From the NCBI GenBank assembly GCA_930980675.1, contig CAKNIU010000007.1, forward strand, positions 1 to 40,231: a stretch of DNA of 40,231 nt, written 5' to 3'. Source of the DNA: an uncultured Clostridium sp. Its GTDB lineage: Bacteria; Bacillota_A; Clostridia; TANB77; CAG-508. Position numbers and translations under genes: made by a program. A model generated the notes under the pieces. It did no database searches and was not told the DNA's origin. It was given only the letters and a program-made list of their open reading frames with translations. Positions 17,629-25,230 of the stretch are shown here, piece by piece. The stretch's first letter is position 1; every line of letters starts with the position of its first letter.

Positions 17629-17985
17629 ATGGCTAAAAATACAAATAGACTTGGTAGAGTAAATGAAGAATTGAAAAAAGAAATAAGCCAAGTTATAAAT
17701 TATGAATTGAAAAATCCAGATGTAACTGGTATGATTAGCGTAACTAAGGTCAAGGTAACTCCTGACCTTAAATATGCTAAAGTTTATGTAAGTGTTCTTA
17801 ATCCTAAAAATTTAAGTAAAACTTTAAGTGGACTAAAAGAAAGTGCAGGTTTTATTAGAAGTAGAGTTGCACAAACAGTAAATTTAAGAATTACACCAGA
17901 ATTAGTATTCGAATATGACGATTCAATTGAATATGGGGAGAAAATTGACGCAATACTTAGAGAATTAAAAAAGGATGAAAAATAA
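17629..17985 (+). CDS. rbfA: 30S ribosome-binding factor RbfA
   Basis: 118 residues with the standard KH-like fold sequence: RLGRVNEELKKEISQVINYE at the start, ISVTKVKVTPDLKYAKVYVS in the middle and ITPELVFEYDDSIEYGEKID near the end. It helps 16S rRNA 5' end maturation and late 30S assembly. AAGAGGTTAGATACA precedes the ATG. Copy B of the palindromic element follows 22 bases after its stop. Confidence 0.95.
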   Translation: MAKNTNRLGRVNEELKKEISQVINYELKNPDVTGMISVTKVKVTPDLKYAKVYVSVLNPKNLSKTLSGLKESAGFIRSRVAQTVNLRITPELVFEYDDSIEYGEKIDAILRELKKDEK

Positions 17986-18007
17986 ATATATTTACCAATT
18001 ATTAAAA

Positions 18008-18137
18008 GCTCCAATATATGTTCTCGAACATTTCAAGTGAGCGCAGGCGACGTAGGAGCGGAGCGTAACGTGCGAGCTGGAGCGAGACTTGTTCGAGCGA
18101 CCCGCGTGGCGAAATGAGAGAGAATGTATATTGGAGC
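18008..18137. repeat. GC-rich palindromic dispersed element, copy B
   Basis: 130 bases between rbfA and nrnA, in opposite orientation to copies A and C. Its ends, GCTCCAATATATGTTC and GAATGTATATTGGAGC, are imperfect inverted repeats. One 60-base line of the core (18061-18120) is 62% G+C by direct count, against roughly 25-30% in the flanking genes. Read on the minus strand it shares TTCTCTCTCATTTCG, GCGGGTCGCT, GCTCCAGCT, CTCCTACGTCGCCT and TTGAAATGTTCGAGAACAT with copy A. Non-coding. Confidence 0.85.
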
Positions 18138-18164
18138 AGATATTAATTTGAAAAAGGAGATAAT

Positions 18165-19118
18165 ATGTCAACTTTAGATGAAATATTAAAGGAAATAAAA
18201 AAAGCAAATGACATTGTAATATTAACACACAACAATCCTGATGGAGATGCAATAGGCTCAAGTTTAGCTGTATATATTGCATTAAAAGAGGCAGGAAAAA
18301 ATGTAGAGGTAGTAATACCAAAAATGCCTAGAATTTATAATTTTTTACCATGTGCAGATGAAGTAAAAAAAGAAGCAAGTAAGCAAAGTTATGATTTAGC
18401 AATATCTTTAGACTGCGCAACAATTAAATTATTAAATGGATGGGCAAACTATTTTGAAGATGCAAAAACAAGAATTGTTATAGACCATCATAGCACAAAC
18501 GATATGTATGGAGATTTAAACTATGTAGAATTAGGCTCTCCAGCATGTGCACAAGTATTATATGTTCTATTTAATTACTATAATATAGAAATAACACCAG
18601 AAATAGGAACATGCCTAATGACAGGTATAATAACAGACACAGGTGGATTCCAATACTCAGCAGTCTCAAAAGAAACTTTTGAAATAGCAGCAGAGCTTCT
18701 AGGTTTAGGAGTAAATATTTCAAAAATTTACAAAAAAGTATTTGCAACACATACAAAAGGAAATTTCGAATTAAGAAAAATAGCACTTCAAAGAATGGAA
18801 TTCTTAGAAGATGGCAAAGTTGCATTTTCATACATAACCAAAAAAGATGAAGAAAAAGTAAATGCTGAAGATGGAGATAATGAAGGCTTAGTTAATGAAG
18901 GTAGAAATATAGAAGGAGTAGAAGTATCTATATTCTTACGTGAAATAGACGAAGGAATGAGAGTTTCAGCAAGGTCTAATGACTATGTAAATGTTTCAGA
19001 TGTATGCTTGATGTTTGGTGGCGGTGGTCACGTACATGCAGCAGGTGCAACTATGCAAGGAACAGTAGAACAAATAAAAGAAAAATTGCTAAAAGAAGTT
19101 AAACTTCAATTAAAATAA
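18165..19118 (+). CDS. nrnA: DHH family phosphoesterase (NrnA-like oligoribonuclease/pAp phosphatase)
   Basis: 317 residues. The DHH motifs are present: THNNPDGDAIGSSLAVYIAL at 21-40 (metal-binding D26 and D28), LDCATIK near 86, the signature DHHST near 109-113, and the DHHA1 substrate-binding end GGGGHVHAAGA near 285-295. Relatives degrade short oligoribonucleotides and dephosphorylate pAp. The place between rbfA and truB is the usual one for nrnA in Firmicutes. AAAAAGGAGATAAT precedes the start. Confidence 0.93.
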   Translation: MSTLDEILKEIKKANDIVILTHNNPDGDAIGSSLAVYIALKEAGKNVEVVIPKMPRIYNFLPCADEVKKEASKQSYDLAISLDCATIKLLNGWANYFEDAKTRIVIDHHSTNDMYGDLNYVELGSPACAQVLYVLFNYYNIEITPEIGTCLMTGIITDTGGFQYSAVSKETFEIAAELLGLGVNISKIYKKVFATHTKGNFELRKIALQRMEFLEDGKVAFSYITKKDEEKVNAEDGDNEGLVNEGRNIEGVEVSIFLREIDEGMRVSARSNDYVNVSDVCLMFGGGGHVHAAGATMQGTVEQIKEKLLKEVKLQLK

Positions 19119-19121
19119 GTG

Positions 19122-19245
19122 AGTTGAAAAATAATTACAATTTTGGCGGTGTCAAGCTTCATTTGAAATTTAATCAACGTACAGCTAAGTACGCCTCATA
19201 AATTTCAAATTTGCTTTCCTTGCCAAAATTTAATTCTTTTTCAAC
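19122..19245. repeat. long nested palindrome, 124 bases, AT-rich
   Basis: AGTTGAAAAATAATT (19122-19136) pairs with AATTCTTTTTCAACT (ending 19245). AATTTTGGC pairs with GCCAAAATT, ATTTGAAATTT with AAATTTCAAAT, and GTAC with GTAC near the centre. The whole interval between nrnA and truB is thus one long hairpin with internal loops. It is followed by ATTTTTATAT, so it could act as a terminator, but its size suggests an inserted palindromic element. Its core does not match copies A to C. Confidence 0.75.
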
Positions 19246-19274
19246 TATTTTTATATAAAGAGGGATATTATAAA

Positions 19275-20087
19275 ATGAATGGCGTAATAGTAGTAGATAA
19301 AGCAAAAGGCAATACATCATTTGACGAAATTAGAAAAATAAGAAAAGAATACACCATAAAAAAAGTGGGACATACAGGAACATTAGATCCAATGGCAACA
19401 GGAGTTCTTACTATACTTGTTGGAGAAGCTACCAAATTATCAGATTATCTAATGAACCATGATAAAGAATATGTTGCAACATTGAGCTTAGGCGAAAAAA
19501 GAGATACTGGAGATAGTGAAGGAAAAATTATCGAAACTAAAAAAGTTCCTGACCTTAGTGAAAAAAATGTTAAAGAAACTTTAAAGTCATTTGAAGGAGA
19601 AATTAGTCAAATTCCACCAAAATATTCAGCAATAAAAGTTAACGGAAAAAAGCTTTATGAATATGCGAGAAGCGGAGAAGAAATCGAAATAAAGCCAAGA
19701 AAAGTTAACATTTTTGAAATCAACTTGATAGAAATAAAAGAAAACAGTATAACATTTAAAGTACACTGTTCTAAAGGCACATACATTAGAACTTTGTGCG
19801 AAGATATAGCTGAAAAATTAGGCACGGTAGGATATATGAGTAGCTTACGAAGAACTAGAGTTGGAAATTTTACATTAGATGATGTAGGAAAGATAATATC
19901 TATTGAAGAAACACTAAAAAATGAGCCAGAATATAAATTGAAAGATAAAGAATTAAGTAAATTTATGAATGGTGTAAAAATAATAACTAACTTAAAAGAT
20001 GGACTAGTTAGAGTATATGATAAAGATAAATTTATTGGCGTAGGTGAGATAAAAAATAAAGAATTAAAAAGAAAAATTGTTGTCTAA
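19275..20087 (+). CDS. truB: tRNA pseudouridine(55) synthase TruB
   Basis: 270 residues. The start MNGVIVVDKAKGNTSFD and motif VGHTGTLDPMATGVL give catalytic Asp38. QIPPKYSAIKVNGKKLYEYA and SKGTYIRTLCEDIAEKLGT are further TruB signatures. It makes pseudouridine 55 in the T loop of tRNAs. The C-terminal PUA-like domain is short. AAAGAGGGATATTATAAA precedes the start. Confidence 0.96.
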   Translation: MNGVIVVDKAKGNTSFDEIRKIRKEYTIKKVGHTGTLDPMATGVLTILVGEATKLSDYLMNHDKEYVATLSLGEKRDTGDSEGKIIETKKVPDLSEKNVKETLKSFEGEISQIPPKYSAIKVNGKKLYEYARSGEEIEIKPRKVNIFEINLIEIKENSITFKVHCSKGTYIRTLCEDIAEKLGTVGYMSSLRRTRVGNFTLDDVGKIISIEETLKNEPEYKLKDKELSKFMNGVKIITNLKDGLVRVYDKDKFIGVGEIKNKELKRKIVV

Positions 20088-20136
20088 TAGTGTTTTGAAT
20101 GAAAAAATAATCCCCAATTAGGCAAATGTTAAAAAT

Positions 20137-20330
20137 AAAAATACCCCACATTAGCCGTAAGATGAGAGAAATTTTAAGAGCCTGCTTTCACAGGTGGGTG
20201 TCTTGTTGAATGCTCCTGGGTTTCTTACTTAAAAAGTAAGCATACACGCCACATCCAAAGGCGGACTCCCTTTAATCTAATTTGTTGGTTCTAAAATTCC
20301 AGTCTACACGCACCATGTAGGGATTTTAAT
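20137..20330 (+). ncRNA. ssrS: structured rod-like RNA, probable 6S RNA
   Basis: There is no gene between truB and 20457, but the stretch folds end to end. AAAAATACCCCACA (20137-20150) pairs with TGTAGGGATTTT (from 20316), ATTAGCC with GG..CTAA, and AAATTTTAAGAG with CTCC..TTTAA..AATTT. A bubble follows, with the small hairpins CCTG/CAGG on the 5' strand and CGCC/GGCG on the 3' strand. An apical stem ATGCT..TACTT/AGTA-AGCAT with loop AAAA closes it. Length (about 192 bases), rod shape and central bubble with a 3'-strand hairpin fit 6S RNA, which binds sigma-A RNA polymerase. The identification rests on architecture, not on a covariance search. An alternative local hairpin, CTACA/TGTAG at 20304-20320, could be the terminator. 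Confidence 0.5.
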
Positions 20331-20408
20331 TTGATATTAGCTATCCATATAAATATTTATGAACTACATATAGAATACCATAAAGAGTAAAAAAAAGCAA
20401 TAGAAACA

Positions 20409-20437
20409 TTGAAATAATTTTTTTGATATGATATAAA
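20409..20437 (+). promoter_or_regulatory. sigma-A promoter for the unknown gene at 20457
   Basis: TTGAAA (20409-20414), a 17-base spacer, TATAAA (20432-20437). The start codon lies only 19 bases after the -10, so the leader is very short. Confidence 0.65.
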
Positions 20438-20456
20438 ATAGTTGGAGGAATAGCTA

Positions 20457-21302
20457 ATGAAAAAAAAATCTTTAATTATAGATGAAAAAATAAGAAATAG
20501 AAATAAATTCATTATAAAATTAATTATTACAATTGCACTAATTATACTTTGTGTGGTTACAATTACTAATATAATAAATATTTATGTAATTAATAAAAAA
20601 TTTTCGGAAAATATTGATCAAATAGCAAGATTAAATTCAAAAACAGTGTTTAGCATAGATAGAATTTATTTATATAGTAGTGCAGATGCAAGTAGCAACG
20701 AGACAACAAAACCAGTATGGGACTTAAATATTTTGCAATTCACAGATATAGCACTATATATAAATAATAGGTCAGAAGAAGGTGTAACATATGAAAATAC
20801 AATTAAGGAGATTACTATAGATAATATAAAGTTCAATAACCTTCAAACTGGTACACCAAATTTATACTATAAAAATGTAAATGACTTTGCAAAATTAACG
20901 AATTTGGAAGAAAATAAGATAAATGATTCTATTGAATTTGACATTGTTAATTCTGGTGATATAGATTATAGCAAGCCAACATTATATAGTAATTGTCAAA
21001 ACCCAATTACACTTGAATATGTTAATAGTGAAATGGAAGAAGATACTATTATTTCGGACATTTCTACTCCTCTAGTATATGATGGCAGTCTTTTGAAAAA
21101 AGCAGGAATCTTACTTAGCCAAATGAAATGCACATTATCATTTACAATTACAATAATTAATAATTATAATCAAAAATTTGTAGCAACTGTATATATAGAT
21201 ATTCCTTTGGAAGATTCAATGAATAACACTAGCATTTATGATGGAAAAATTGTTAAAAATATAGAAAATACAAATTTAGTAAAATTTGTGAGAGTTGAAT
21301 AA
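20457..21302 (+). CDS. unknown membrane-anchored extracytoplasmic protein
   Basis: 281 residues, not recognised. Residues 1-20 are basic, residues 21-48 form one hydrophobic helix (KLIITIALIILCVVTITNII), and the rest is hydrophilic and probably outside the cell. It is rich in Asn, Thr, Ile and Tyr with beta-like alternation (SLSF-type segment CTLSFTITIINNYNQKFVAT near 222-241), suggesting a beta-sandwich. A single-pass N-in/C-out topology is likely. GGAGGAATAGCTA precedes ATG 20457. The 3' end runs eight bases past an in-frame upstream start of prmC, but prmC itself probably begins at 21343, leaving 40 bases between the two. Confidence 0.75.
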   Translation: MKKKSLIIDEKIRNRNKFIIKLIITIALIILCVVTITNIINIYVINKKFSENIDQIARLNSKTVFSIDRIYLYSSADASSNETTKPVWDLNILQFTDIALYINNRSEEGVTYENTIKEITIDNIKFNNLQTGTPNLYYKNVNDFAKLTNLEENKINDSIEFDIVNSGDIDYSKPTLYSNCQNPITLEYVNSEMEEDTIISDISTPLVYDGSLLKKAGILLSQMKCTLSFTITIINNYNQKFVATVYIDIPLEDSMNNTSIYDGKIVKNIENTNLVKFVRVE

Positions 21303-21342
21303 TTTATATATACAAGATATAAAACTTAAAAAAGGAAATAAT

Positions 21343-22161
21343 ATGACAATTAAAGAAGCATTTAACTTAGCAAAACAAAATATGGATAGCATTGAAGCAA
21401 GAGTATTAATAAAATATATTCTAAATAAAAATGAGATAAATATCATAGCTAATGAAAATATAGAGTTATCTAATGAAAATAAAAAACAGCTTTTAGAAAG
21501 TATTGAAAAAATAAAAAAGGGGTATCCACTTCAATATATAACACATTATCAGGAATTCATGGGAATTAAATTTGAAGTAAATGAAAATGTTCTTATTCCT
21601 CAACCAGATACAGAGGTATTAGTGGAAAAAACAATTAAAATTGTTCAAAAATGTTATCCAAAAGAAGATAATAGAAATATAAAAATACTCGATCTTTGTA
21701 CAGGAAGTGGAGCAATTGCTATAAGCTTAAAAAAATATTTACCAAGTGTACAAGTTTTTGCATCAGACATAAGTAAAAAAGCTTTAGAGATTGCTAAAAC
21801 CAATGCTAAAAAGAATGATGTACAAATCAAACTTATTGAATCTAATATGTTTGAAAATATAAATGAAAAATTTGATATTGTAGTGTCAAATCCACCATAT
21901 ATAAAGACTGATGAAATCACTAAGCTTTCAAATCAAGTACAAAATGAGCCTAGATTAGCATTAGATGGTGGGAAAGATGGATTAGATTTTTATAGAATAA
22001 TACAAAAAAATATTAAAAATTATCTTTATGAAAATGGTATGCTATTAATGGAAATTGGCTATGACCAAGGTCAAGCTGTAGCTAGCATGTTTAAAAACTC
22101 AAAACTAGTCAAGGATTATGCAGGAAAAAATAGAGTGATAATGTGGGAATCTGATTCGTGA
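21343..22161 (+). CDS. prmC: peptide chain release factor N5-glutamine methyltransferase PrmC
   Basis: 272 residues from ATG 21343, which has AAAGGAAATA upstream. The N-terminal helical domain contains GYPLQYITHYQEFMGIKFEV, the SAM-binding loop LDLCTGSGAIAISL is at about 116-129, and the catalytic SNPPYI is at 182-187. It methylates the glutamine of the GGQ motif in RF1/RF2. prfA is not adjacent here; whiA follows 48 bases later. Confidence 0.95.
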   Translation: MTIKEAFNLAKQNMDSIEARVLIKYILNKNEINIIANENIELSNENKKQLLESIEKIKKGYPLQYITHYQEFMGIKFEVNENVLIPQPDTEVLVEKTIKIVQKCYPKEDNRNIKILDLCTGSGAIAISLKKYLPSVQVFASDISKKALEIAKTNAKKNDVQIKLIESNMFENINEKFDIVVSNPPYIKTDEITKLSNQVQNEPRLALDGGKDGLDFYRIIQKNIKNYLYENGMLLMEIGYDQGQAVASMFKNSKLVKDYAGKNRVIMWESDS

Positions 22162-22209
22162 AACTGAAAATATTTAATAGCTTATATATTATTAAAATGG
22201 AGGTACAAG

Positions 22210-23046
22210 TTGGAATCATTTTCAAAAAAAGTAAAAGAGGAATTAAGTAAATTAAATAATTTGTCAAATAAAAACCTTGTAAAATACGAATTACAGGGTT
22301 ATTTGTTAACTGCAAATTCAAATAAGTTTATAACAGGAAATGAATATAACATAAATAGATTTAGTAAACTATTAAATAATAGTGGAACAAATGATTACAA
22401 AATAGAAATGGTAGGAAACAAATTTTGTATTACAACAAAAAAAACGATAAAAATTAATCAAAATTTAAATGATATTGAAGAAGCTAAAGCAATTGTAAGG
22501 GGTAGCTTTATGGGAGCCGGTTCAATAAGTAATCCAAGAAGTAAATATCATTTAGAAATAGTATTTCAAACAGAAGAAAATGCAGTTAAGATTAATAATA
22601 TATTAAATCATTTTGAAATAAAGAGTAAAGTTTTAAGTAGGGCAAAAAATTATATTGTTTATATTAAAGATGGAGAGGACATTTCAAAGTTTTTAGCTTT
22701 TGTTGGTGCAAATATGAGTGTACTAAAATTTGAAGAAAATAGAGTCATAAGAGATGTAAGGAATAGTGTAAATAGGATTGTAAACTGTGAAACAGCTAAC
22801 CTAAATAAAGTTATTCAAACAGCGGTCAAACAAATAGAAGATATAAAATTAATAAAGAAAAAGAACAAATTTAATGAATTAAAAGAAGGAGAAAAAGAAT
22901 TAGCAGAATTAAGATTAAAAAATTCAGAAGCTTCATTAGCTGAGCTTGGTAAAATGCTTAAAAAGCCTATTAGCAAATCTGGTGTTAATCATAGAATGAA
23001 GACTATTGAGAGAATAGCGGGAGAACTTAGAAGTTCTGCAAAATAA
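22210..23046 (+). CDS. whiA: WhiA family DNA-binding protein
   Basis: 278 residues, starting at TTG 22210 with GGAGGTACAAG upstream. The N-terminal LAGLIDADG-homing-endonuclease-like domain includes EAKAIVRGSFMGAGSISNPR near 92-111. The C-terminal helix-turn-helix carries LAELRLKNSEASLAELGKML, then KPISKSGVNHRMKTIERIAG. In Bacillus, WhiA affects cell division and chromosome segregation; in actinobacteria it controls sporulation. The commonly linked rapZ and yvcK genes are not in this window. Confidence 0.93.
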   Translation: MESFSKKVKEELSKLNNLSNKNLVKYELQGYLLTANSNKFITGNEYNINRFSKLLNNSGTNDYKIEMVGNKFCITTKKTIKINQNLNDIEEAKAIVRGSFMGAGSISNPRSKYHLEIVFQTEENAVKINNILNHFEIKSKVLSRAKNYIVYIKDGEDISKFLAFVGANMSVLKFEENRVIRDVRNSVNRIVNCETANLNKVIQTAVKQIEDIKLIKKKNKFNELKEGEKELAELRLKNSEASLAELGKMLKKPISKSGVNHRMKTIERIAGELRSSAK

Positions 23047-23052
23047 TAAAAT

Positions 23053-23097
23053 AATTGCCTTTTGATAATGTTATTTTTCAAAAGAGCAATTTTTTCT
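23053..23097 (+). terminator. intrinsic terminator after whiA
   Basis: AATTGCCTTTTGA (23053-23065) pairs with TCAAAAGAGCAATT (23078-23091) with one mismatch, followed by TTTTTCT. Confidence 0.8.
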
Positions 23098-23120
23098 AAC
23101 TTGATGGAAAGGGTATTTTT

Positions 23121-24260
23121 ATGAAAGAAATCGGAATTTACATTCACATTCCTTTTTGTAAAAGCAAATGTAATTATTGTGATTTTAATTCATTTGCTAA
23201 AAAGGATGATTGCATAGATAATTATATAAATGCAGTAAAACAAGAAATAGAAGAATATGCAAAAAATAATAAAGATATATTAGTAAAAACAATATATATT
23301 GGTGGTGGAACACCTTCATATATAAAAGAAAAATATATGGAAGAACTAATAGAAACCATAAAACAAAACCTTGAAATAGTTTCAAATGCAGAAATAACAA
23401 TAGAAGCTAATCCGGGAACAGTAAATAAAAGAAAGTTAGAATGCTATTATAAAATAGGAATTAATAGATTAAGCATAGGACTTCAAAGTGTAAATGATAA
23501 ATTATTAAAATTACTTGGTAGAATTCACGATTTTGAAGATTTTTTAGAAACAGTTAGACTGGCTAATACTGTAGGGTTTTCAAACATAAATGCTGATTGC
23601 ATGATAGGACTTCCAAATCAAAATATATATGATGTAGAAGAAACTCTAAATGTCCTAATAGACTTAAAATTAACACATATATCAGTATACTCACTTATTG
23701 TTGAGCCCAATACCACTTTAGAAAATAAAATAAATTCTGGAGAATTAAAATTACCAGACGAAGAAATAGAAAGATATATGTACTGGTTTGCAAAAAGAAA
23801 ACTAGAAGAAAATGGTTACTTACATTATGAAATTTCAAATTTTGCAAGACCTCTTTATAGGTCTAAGCATAACTTAGATTGTTGGAATCAAAAAGAATAC
23901 AAGGGCTTTGGAGTATCTGCAAGTTCTTATGAAAATGGAGTAAGATATACAAATATTGCAGATATTAATAAATATATAAAAAATATAGAAGAGAAAAAAT
24001 TAAAGGAAAACTATATAATAGAAGAAAAACAAGACAGAGAAGCAATGATGAAAGAATATATGCTTTTAGGACTTAGAAAGATTACAGGAGTAAATATTAC
24101 TGAGTTTAGAAGAAAATTTGGAACAACACCACTGTATAAATATAATAAAGAGCTAACTAAACTTGTTAGAGAAGGGCTAATAGAAGCAAATGAATATAGT
24201 ATTCGAGTTAGCAAAAAAGGATTAGATTTGGCAAATCTAGTTTGGGAAGAATTTGTATAA
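23121..24260 (+). CDS. hemW: radical SAM family heme chaperone HemW
   Basis: 379 residues, normal length. The radical SAM cluster motif CKSKCNYC gives Cys13, Cys17 and Cys20; a further family cysteine is not at the usual CxF position but the motif is otherwise intact. TIYIGGGTPSYI near 55-66 is the SAM-binding GGGTP. RLSIGLQSVNDKLLKLLGRI near 118-137 and HYEISNFARPLYRSKHNLDC, then WNQKEYKGFG near 238-267 are HemW-specific. It hands heme to target proteins rather than acting as coproporphyrinogen oxidase. In many Firmicutes hemW sits just before hrcA; here a foreign-looking gene lies between them. Confidence 0.94.
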   Translation: MKEIGIYIHIPFCKSKCNYCDFNSFAKKDDCIDNYINAVKQEIEEYAKNNKDILVKTIYIGGGTPSYIKEKYMEELIETIKQNLEIVSNAEITIEANPGTVNKRKLECYYKIGINRLSIGLQSVNDKLLKLLGRIHDFEDFLETVRLANTVGFSNINADCMIGLPNQNIYDVEETLNVLIDLKLTHISVYSLIVEPNTTLENKINSGELKLPDEEIERYMYWFAKRKLEENGYLHYEISNFARPLYRSKHNLDCWNQKEYKGFGVSASSYENGVRYTNIADINKYIKNIEEKKLKENYIIEEKQDREAMMKEYMLLGLRKITGVNITEFRRKFGTTPLYKYNKELTKLVREGLIEANEYSIRVSKKGLDLANLVWEEFV

Positions 24261-24282
24261 TTAACATAATTCACAAAATGGC

Positions 24283-24311
24283 TTGAAAAATAATAAAAAA
24301 AGATATATAAT
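24283..24311 (+). promoter_or_regulatory. strong sigma-A promoter for the gene at 24350
   Basis: TTGAAA (24283-24288), a 17-base spacer and a perfect TATAAT (24306-24311). Confidence 0.85.
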
Positions 24312-24349
24312 AGTAATTGCCACTTTGTAGTAAAAAGGGGGAACAACAT

Positions 24350-24853
24350 ATGAGCAAGTTGGCAGAAAATATTGTACGGTCCGTTTACAATGAAATAAAG
24401 ACCACTTTTCAGTGGGATAACAAGGAGGCAGAATCAATAAATAAACAGTTTAAGGAAGACAAAACGTCTGCAGGACGGGTACCTGTTATTTGTTACATAA
24501 AAAAGAAAGGTACCAGTTTTCAGTATTCAATGGCTATGTATAGCAGATTGATGCTTACTGGCATTGAATCGTATTTCGGAGTATATCTTGGAGAAGGCCT
24601 TTACAGCGAAAGCAGAAAAGATAACTATGCTTTTGTCTTATATGTAGAGAATAAAGGTATTTTCAAAAAATACTACGTTGCGGACTTTGAACCGCAGGAT
24701 CCAAAGGACAACATTTTGGATCCAGTCCACATCCCATTAAAGCAATTTAAAAAGCTAAGAGGAAAACTGTGGATTTACGAGCCATATGGTGATCTCAAAA
24801 GTTTGCCAATTTTTGATGGTTTCTTCGAGCATCCGAAGAAAATGATTAAATAA
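24350..24853 (+). CDS. unknown protein, compositionally foreign
   Basis: 167 residues from ATG 24350, chosen for the AGGGGGAACAACAT upstream. I do not recognise it. It begins MSKLAENIVRSVYNEIKTTF, is soluble with no signal or membrane helix, mixed alpha/beta, and ends with an aromatic-rich region (GKLWIYEPYGDLKSLPIFDG, near 138-157). Two 60-base lines (24361-24480) are 37% and 42% G+C by direct count, against 23% in one counted line of hemW (23161-23220), and codons such as CGG, CGT, ACC and GTC are frequent here but rare next door. It has its own strong promoter and a long GC-rich terminator, so it is an independent single-gene unit. Recent horizontal acquisition between hemW and hrcA is likely. 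Confidence 0.8.
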   Translation: MSKLAENIVRSVYNEIKTTFQWDNKEAESINKQFKEDKTSAGRVPVICYIKKKGTSFQYSMAMYSRLMLTGIESYFGVYLGEGLYSESRKDNYAFVLYVENKGIFKKYYVADFEPQDPKDNILDPVHIPLKQFKKLRGKLWIYEPYGDLKSLPIFDGFFEHPKKMIK

Positions 24854-24865
24854 TAGACAAACTTC

Positions 24866-24910
24866 AACAGCAGGGGACTCGGCGTAATTGCCGGGTCCCC
24901 TGCTGTTATT
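24866..24910 (+). terminator. very strong terminator of the foreign gene
   Basis: AACAGCAGGGGAC (24866-24878), one mismatch, then CGGC pair with GCCG and GTCCCCTGCTGTT (ending 24907): a 17-pair GC-rich stem with loop GTAATT and a weak T-rich tail. The most GC-rich hairpin in the window. Confidence 0.85.
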
Positions 24911-24983
24911 AATTGAATAGCAAAATTATTTAATAATAGACCATAAATCGACATAAAAATAAAAAATAATTCAAAAAACAACC

Positions 24984-25013
24984 TGTGGATAATGTGGATA
25001 ACTCTGTGGATAA
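24984..25013. promoter_or_regulatory. cluster of three perfect DnaA boxes
   Basis: TGTGGATAA, the reverse complement of the consensus TTATCCACA, occurs at 24984-24992, 24993-25001 and 25005-25013, the first two abutting and the third after three bases. No dnaA or dnaN lies in the window, so this is unlikely to be oriC itself. It could be a DnaA titration or regulatory site affecting hrcA-dnaK. Confidence 0.75.
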
Positions 25014-25153
25014 CTCAAAATAGCGGATTACAAAAGACGAGTTTTGCACATATACATAATGCCGAAAAGGGATTATGGAAAGTATCGAAAAAGCCCTAAG
25101 ATACAAGTGTTTGTAGCCTTATTTAAATGGTCACAAAAAATTCACAAAAATAA

Positions 25154-25180
25154 TTAGCAATCTCTATTGACTTTTGCTAA
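25154..25180. promoter_or_regulatory. degenerate CIRCE-like operator over the -35 box
   Basis: TTAGCAATC, nine bases, TTTTGCTAA: the CIRCE layout, with eight of nine matches on the left arm and six of nine on the right. The nine-base spacer contains most of the hrcA -35 hexamer, so bound HrcA would occlude the promoter. Confidence 0.45.
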
Positions 25181-25195
25181 AAATGGATATAATAT
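25167..25195 (+). promoter_or_regulatory. sigma-A promoter of hrcA-grpE-dnaK-dnaJ
   Basis: TTGACT at 25167-25172, then TAATAT at 25190-25195 (17-base spacer), or the overlapping TATAAT at 25188 (15-base spacer). CIRCE begins nine bases after it. Confidence 0.75.
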
Positions 25196-25203
25196 ATATA
25201 AAG

Positions 25204-25230
25204 TTAGCAAACAAATACGAAGAGTGCTAA
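25204..25230. promoter_or_regulatory. CIRCE operator (HrcA binding site)
   Basis: TTAGCAAAC, nine bases, GAGTGCTAA. The right arm is perfect to the consensus TTAGCACTC-N9-GAGTGCTAA and the left arm matches at seven of nine. It overlaps the expected transcription start of the operon, giving autoregulation by HrcA. A further looser inverted repeat, CTAGCAAAG (25251-25259) with GATTGCTAA (25272-25280), follows with a 12-base spacer. Confidence 0.92.

Noticed and set aside
20137..20330. T-box leader or tmRNA
   Set aside because: There is no T-box TGGNACCGCG sequence and no tRNA synthetase or amino acid gene downstream; it is far too short for tmRNA, with no tag reading frame or tRNA-like end seen.
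24984..25013. Chromosomal origin of replication
   Set aside because: Three DnaA boxes alone are too few, and dnaA, dnaN and an AT-rich unwinding region with DnaA-trio are not seen; titration or regulation is more likely.
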